Shown here: positions 60,488 to 64,000 of the stretch, piece by piece | How positions within the stretch are numbered: the stretch's first letter is position 1 | How the letters are laid out: each line of letters begins with the position of its first letter | Assembly (NCBI GenBank): GCA_900538705.1 | Contig: UPZG01000001.1 | Span: 620,001-684,000 of the forward strand | Source: an uncultured Porphyromonadaceae bacterium | GTDB lineage: Bacteria > Bacteroidota > Bacteroidia > Bacteroidales > Barnesiellaceae_A | Length of the DNA stretch: 64,000 bases | Direction of reading: 5' to 3' | Program-made: the position numbers and the translations under genes | The notes under the pieces: model-generated | What the model saw: only the letters and a program-made list of their open reading frames with translations | What the model was told of the DNA's origin: nothing | Database searches by the model: none

Positions 60488-62440
60488 TTAGTTCTCTGCT
60501 TTGGCAGTTAGTGCATCACATTCAGCAAGCCACAAGGTAGCAGCTGCATCGCTGGGCATACGCCAGTCGCCACGTGGCGAGAGGCTTACCGAGCCAACCT
60601 TGGGGCCATCGGGGAGACAAGAGCGCTTGAATTGTTGTGCGAAGAACCGTTTGTAGAATGTGCGTAACCAATGTTTTATTGTGTCACCGTCGTATTTGCC
60701 ATCGAAGGCTTTGCATGCAAGGAAGAATATCTTCGACGGGCGGAAGCCATGGCGCAATGTGTAATATAAGAAAAAGTCGTGAAGTTCGTAAGGGCCTACC
60801 AGGTCTTCGGTCTTTTGTTGTATGTCGTCGTTCTCGTCGGCAGGCATCAGTTCAGGGCTGATAGGGGTGTTTACGATGTCAAGTAGTAGTGCCCGTATGG
60901 CGGGAGAATACGACTCGTCGTGAGCCACATGTTCTACAAGGCTCTTGACTAGGGTCTTTGGTACTCCAGCCGAGACGGCATACATAGACATGTGGTCGCC
61001 ATTGTAGGTAGCCCATCCCAAGGCAAGCTCCGACATGTCGCCGGTACCTACCACCAATCCGCCGGTTTGGTTGGCAACGTCCATAAGAATCTGCGTACGT
61101 TCGCGTGCCTGTGCGTTTTCGTAAGTAGTGTCGCGGTTGTTTATGTCGTGTCCTATATCGGCCAGGTGTTGGGTTACCGATGGTACAATAGATATTTCGC
61201 GTGAAGTGATGCCCCATTCACGCATCAGCTCCACGGCATTATTGTGGGTACGACCTGTTGTGCCAAATCCAGGCATGGTAATACCGATTATATCCGATAG
61301 TGGGCGTTGTAGCCGTTGCATGGCACGTATGCACACCAAAAGGGCGAGCGTAGAGTCTAATCCGCCTGATATGCCTAATACAAGTGTACGTGCTTGCGTG
61401 TGTACGATGCGCTTGATAAGTCCGGCAGCCTGAATGTCTAAAATCTCCTCACAGCGGTAGTCGAGTTTGGAGGTCGATGCGGGTAAGAAGGGCATAGGGT
61501 CTATCTTGCGGTCGAGTTCGATGACATTGTTTATAACAATAGGAATAGCTATTTCGTGATAGGCCTCATCGAGCTTATATGCCATTGTATTCTCCATGTA
61601 GCTGCTGGTCATTTGCCGCTCGTTCATAAGCCGCTCTATATCTATATCGCTTACTACAAGTTGGGGTTGCATGGTAAAGCGAGGTGTAGCGGCAAGTTGT
61701 GTACCGTTTTCGTAGATAAGGCCGTTGCCTGCAAAGACCAAATCGGTTGACGATTCTCCATATCCGGTCGACGCGTATACATATCCTGTGATGCAGCGAG
61801 CGCTCTGTTGAGCAATAAGCGATAACAGATAATTGTGCTTGCCTATCAGTTCGTCGCTGGCCGAAAGGTTTACGATGATGTTGGCACCGTTTAGGACATG
61901 CCGTGAACTGGGAGGAATAGGTACCCAAAGGTCTTCGCATATTTCTATTGCGATTTTTGCATTCCCTGTGACAAAGAGTTGTTTGGTACCAAAAGGCACT
62001 TGGCGGTTGCATAGTGTGATAGTGGTGCTGAATGCGTCGAATGCGCCGGCAAACCAGCGCTCTTCGTAAAACTCTTTGTATCCCGGTATGAAGCTTTTGG
62101 GTACAACGCCCCAAATACGGCCGTGCGACGATACTACGGCGCAGTTGAATATCTGGTTGTCGCATCTCACGGGCAGGCCGGTGACACATACCATGTTATA
62201 TTGTGAAGTGGCTTCTACAAAATAAGCCAACGCGTTTTCGGCTTCTTCTAACAGCAGACTTTGTGTGAATAAATCGCCGCATGTATAACCTGTAATACAT
62301 AACTCGGGGAACGCCAGCCATATTACGCCTTGCATAGATGCCTTTTCGGCAAGGCTAATCATCTCTTTTACATTTTGTCGGCAATCGGCTACGCTGACGG
62401 GCGGGACGGCGGCCGCCACTTTGATAAATCCGTGGTTCAT
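60488..62440 (-). CDS. nadE: Glutamine-dependent NAD+ synthetase
   Basis: 650 residues, two domains. The N-terminal nitrilase-type glutaminase has catalytic Glu46 (FPELCITGYTCGD), Lys115 (VVPKSFIPGYKEF) and Cys168 (IEICEDLW). The C-terminal synthetase has the PP-loop LGISGGLDSTLALLV and GTGDMSELALGW. It converts deamido-NAD to NAD+ with ammonia tunnelled from glutamine. ATG 62440 gives the family N-terminus (MNHGFIKVAAAVPPV); the 62662 frame crosses the divergent gene. Monocistronic. Confidence 0.96.
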   Translation of the reverse strand: MNHGFIKVAAAVPPVSVADCRQNVKEMISLAEKASMQGVIWLAFPELCITGYTCGDLFTQSLLLEEAENALAYFVEATSQYNMVCVTGLPVRCDNQIFNCAVVSSHGRIWGVVPKSFIPGYKEFYEERWFAGAFDAFSTTITLCNRQVPFGTKQLFVTGNAKIAIEICEDLWVPIPPSSRHVLNGANIIVNLSASDELIGKHNYLLSLIAQQSARCITGYVYASTGYGESSTDLVFAGNGLIYENGTQLAATPRFTMQPQLVVSDIDIERLMNERQMTSSYMENTMAYKLDEAYHEIAIPIVINNVIELDRKIDPMPFLPASTSKLDYRCEEILDIQAAGLIKRIVHTQARTLVLGISGGLDSTLALLVCIRAMQRLQRPLSDIIGITMPGFGTTGRTHNNAVELMREWGITSREISIVPSVTQHLADIGHDINNRDTTYENAQARERTQILMDVANQTGGLVVGTGDMSELALGWATYNGDHMSMYAVSAGVPKTLVKSLVEHVAHDESYSPAIRALLLDIVNTPISPELMPADENDDIQQKTEDLVGPYELHDFFLYYTLRHGFRPSKIFFLACKAFDGKYDGDTIKHWLRTFYKRFFAQQFKRSCLPDGPKVGSVSLSPRGDWRMPSDAAATLWLAECDALTAKAEN

Positions 62441-62470
62441 GATGGTAAACTGTGTTAATGCATAGTGTGG

Positions 62471-62478
62471 CAAAGATA
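62471..62478 (-). promoter_or_regulatory. -7 element of nadE
   Basis: TATCTTTG on the minus strand (62478-62471), 31 bases before ATG 62440. No clear -33. Confidence 0.5.
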
Positions 62479-62517
62479 AAAAAAATGATATAAAAGATGC
62501 ATATCCATGCGATATAT

Positions 62518-62525
62518 TACCTTTG
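62518..62525 (+). promoter_or_regulatory. -7 element of small membrane-protein gene
   Basis: TACCTTTG, 18 bases before ATG 62544, divergent to nadE with about 40 bases between the two -7 boxes. No clear -33. Confidence 0.45.
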
Positions 62526-62543
62526 CCGTGAAAAAAATTTTTT

Positions 62544-62834
62544 ATGAAGCACAATAGATTATTCTCGTTCGTCATATCTACCCTTCTTATGTGGGCGGTA
62601 TGCTTTCTGTTTAATACTACAGCGACAGTAGGTAAAATAGTCTTTTCGGTAGTATTTATCAACCCGTGGAGAACTTTTACAACCGTAAAATATTATTTGT
62701 ATGCCGGTATGGGTATCGCCGAGTGGCTGTCCTATACGTTGGCAGCTGTGTTGTTACTCTTTATTTGGGGGGCTTTGTATTATTTTGTATATTCGGTAAA
62801 ATGTGCCATCGATACAAAGCCTTATCGTCGCTGA
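62544..62834 (+). CDS. Small two-helix membrane protein, unknown function
   Basis: 96 residues with two long hydrophobic segments (about 7-24 and 58-84: SYTLAAVLLLFIWGALYYFVYSV), separated by a loop with NPWRTFTTVKYYLYAG. Basic C-terminus. No family recognised. It has its own -7 box and a strong terminator, which supports a real gene despite its size. Confidence 0.65.
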   Translation: MKHNRLFSFVISTLLMWAVCFLFNTTATVGKIVFSVVFINPWRTFTTVKYYLYAGMGIAEWLSYTLAAVLLLFIWGALYYFVYSVKCAIDTKPYRR

Positions 62835-62867
62835 GTAGATTTGTCTGTCGACAAATTATTTAATATT

Positions 62868-62904
62868 ATGACGACCAAGGTTCTCTAAAAACCTTGGTCG
62901 TCAT
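62868..62904. terminator. Strong hairpin terminator (15-bp perfect stem)
   Basis: ATGACGACCAAGGTT, 7-base loop, AACCTTGGTCGTCAT, followed by TTTGTGTT on the plus strand. It sits between the small membrane-protein gene and the convergent GH97 gene and may serve both. Confidence 0.8.
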
Positions 62905-62949
62905 TTTGTGTTAGAGCGACATGCCGATGCCGCAGTTTCAGACTTATTC

Positions 62950-64000
62950 TTATTTCAGACGTTTCAATTTCTTGTCGGCATCGGTTGCCGGTTTTATGCT
63001 GATAGCAAATCCGCCGCCGCGAGCCATATCAATAGAGATGTTGCTCTTGAACGTTACGATGCCTTGGGTTATTTTATAAGCCTCTGGGTTGGTCTCATAG
63101 TCGGCATCGGGAGCATCGGCATAGAGAGTGGCTACATAGCGTATATCGGGATTGAGAAAATCGAACGATACCTTCATCGTACGTTTGTTCTCGTCGGTAA
63201 CACCTCCTACAAACCATTGCTCAGAGCCCTTGGCTTTGCGGGCTGCTACGATATAGTCGCCGGGTTCGGCTGCCAGATAGTGGCTTTCATCCCAGTCGAT
63301 GGCAACGTCTTTGATAAATTGGAAAGCATCCATATATCTTTCGTAATTCTCGGGTAGGTCGGCTGCCATTTGCAGTGGAGAATACATGGTGACATATAAT
63401 GCGAGTTGATTACACAACGTGCTGTTGCAATGAGACGGATTTTCGGGGTTGATTTTTGAAATATCCATACAGAAGATGCCCGGTGTATAGTCCATTGGGC
63501 CACCTTGCAAGCGGGTGAAGGGTAGTATGGTCACGTGATGAGGTTTGCTTCCTCCAAAGGCTTGGTATTCTGTACCTCGAGCCGATTCGTTGCCTATCAG
63601 GTTGGGATAAGTACGGCATAGGCCTGTGGGGCGTACTGCTTCGTGTGCATTGACCATAATGTGATGTTTGGCAGCCTCTTTTACGGCATACAGGTAATGG
63701 TTGTTACTCCATTGGCCGTAATGGTACTCTCCGCGCGGCAGTATGTCGCCCACGTATCCGCTTTTCACGGCATTATAGCCATATTGGTTCATCAGCGTAT
63801 AGGCTGCCTCCATGTGACGTTCGTAATTGCGAGTAGAGCCTGATGTTTCGTGGTGCATCATGAGGCGCACACCCTTGCTGTGTGCATATTCGTTGAGCAT
63901 TTTTATATCGAAGTCGGGATAGGGAGTTACGAAGTCAAATACGTAATCTTTTGTTTTTCCAATCCAGTCTTCCCAGCCTATATTCCATCCTTCAACGAGA
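62950..64000 (-). CDS. Glycoside hydrolase family 97 protein (3' part, runs off right edge)
   Basis: The frame stays open to the end of the window, so the 5' part is missing; the ATG at 63900 is internal. Visible sequence starts LVEGWNIGWEDW and FVTPYPDFDIK, followed by GVRLMMHHETSGSTRNYERHM, AVKSGYVGDI, MVNAHEAVRPTGLCRTYPN and GGPMDYTPGIF. These are strongly GH97 (SusB-type alpha-glucosidase/galactosidase): HHETSG and AHEAVRPTG are in the catalytic barrel. The last about 90 residues form the C-terminal beta domain. Retaining versus inverting type cannot be judged without the whole gene. GH97 enzymes are typically periplasmic in Bacteroidetes and work in polysaccharide utilisation. Confidence 0.93.
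   Translation of the reverse strand, partial: LVEGWNIGWEDWIGKTKDYVFDFVTPYPDFDIKMLNEYAHSKGVRLMMHHETSGSTRNYERHMEAAYTLMNQYGYNAVKSGYVGDILPRGEYHYGQWSNNHYLYAVKEAAKHHIMVNAHEAVRPTGLCRTYPNLIGNESARGTEYQAFGGSKPHHVTILPFTRLQGGPMDYTPGIFCMDISKINPENPSHCNSTLCNQLALYVTMYSPLQMAADLPENYERYMDAFQFIKDVAIDWDESHYLAAEPGDYIVAARKAKGSEQWFVGGVTDENKRTMKVSFDFLNPDIRYVATLYADAPDADYETNPEAYKITQGIVTFKSNISIDMARGGGFAISIKPATDADKKLKRLK

Noticed and set aside
61575..62189. 204-codon second minus-strand frame within nadE
   Set aside because: Out-of-frame shadow of the NAD synthetase glutaminase domain, rich in Arg and Cys with no family pattern.
1..64000. CRISPR arrays, insertion sequences, phage genes, tRNA or rRNA genes
   Set aside because: Both strands were read for short regular repeats, transposase motifs and tRNA-like cloverleaf segments; none was convincing.

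Overview
The window comes from a member of the Bacteroidota, most likely a gut-type Bacteroidales. The evidence is the repeated Bacteroidetes promoter pattern (TTTG, about 20 bases, TAnnTTTG), a subtilase with a type IX secretion-like C-terminal tail, a GH97 glycosidase, a TamB-like giant protein, an XRE/DUF2975 pair, and dense operons with ATGA stop/start overlaps. I cannot name the species. No rRNA, tRNA, CRISPR array, insertion sequence or phage gene was seen.

Layout. 1-4.3 kb (+): mnmA, a secreted S8 protease and xseA. 4.4-10.5 kb (-): ribosomal proteins L27/L21, then an operon of PASTA protein, rluD, acyltransferase, metallophosphoesterase, folK and nitroreductase. 11-15 kb (-): dnaA, an MCE-domain protein and a cell-wall amidase. 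15.2-37.9 kb (-): one 21-gene operon for a tyrosine-primed aryl polyene or flexirubin-type pigment lipid. 38-41.3 kb (-): a small secreted protein, cinA and tsaD. 41.4-46.1 kb (+): tamB. 46.1-52.5 kb (-): a MacAB/TolC-type efflux operon ending in its own LytS/LytTR-type two-component pair. 52.8-54.5 kb (-): an AspT/YidE-type transporter. 54.9-56.4 kb (+): a HAD phosphatase and a lipoprotein. 56.6-62.4 kb (-): M16 protease, XRE regulator, DUF2975 protein and nadE. 62.5-62.8 kb (+): a small membrane protein. 62.95 kb to the right edge (-): the 3' part of a GH97 gene.

The centrepiece is the pigment operon (15250-37801). One consensus promoter (37879-37910) precedes an ammonia-lyase very like Flavobacterium tyrosine ammonia-lyase. 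No gap inside the operon exceeds 38 bases and a terminator-like hairpin closes it. Predicted route: the lyase makes 4-coumarate; the PaaK-like adenylation enzyme activates it; two ACPs, three cysteine-bearing ketosynthases, a Cys-less chain-length-factor-like protein, a FabG ketoreductase and two hotdog dehydratases build the conjugated polyene. Methyltransferases, two or three acyltransferases, a GT2 glycosyltransferase, a NodB-type deacetylase and a phytoene-desaturase-like enzyme would tailor it and attach it to a glycolipid. An MMPL exporter (fused to an acyltransferase and a methyltransferase), a LolA-like carrier and a lipoprotein would move it to the outer membrane. No dialkylresorcinol genes (darA/darB) are present, so the final product is open: flexirubin ester completed elsewhere, or aryl polyene glycolipid.

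The most striking detail is that the two dehydratases look complementary. One keeps the FabZ catalytic His but has Gln for Glu; the other keeps Glu but has lost His. This fits an obligate heterodimer sharing one composite active site.
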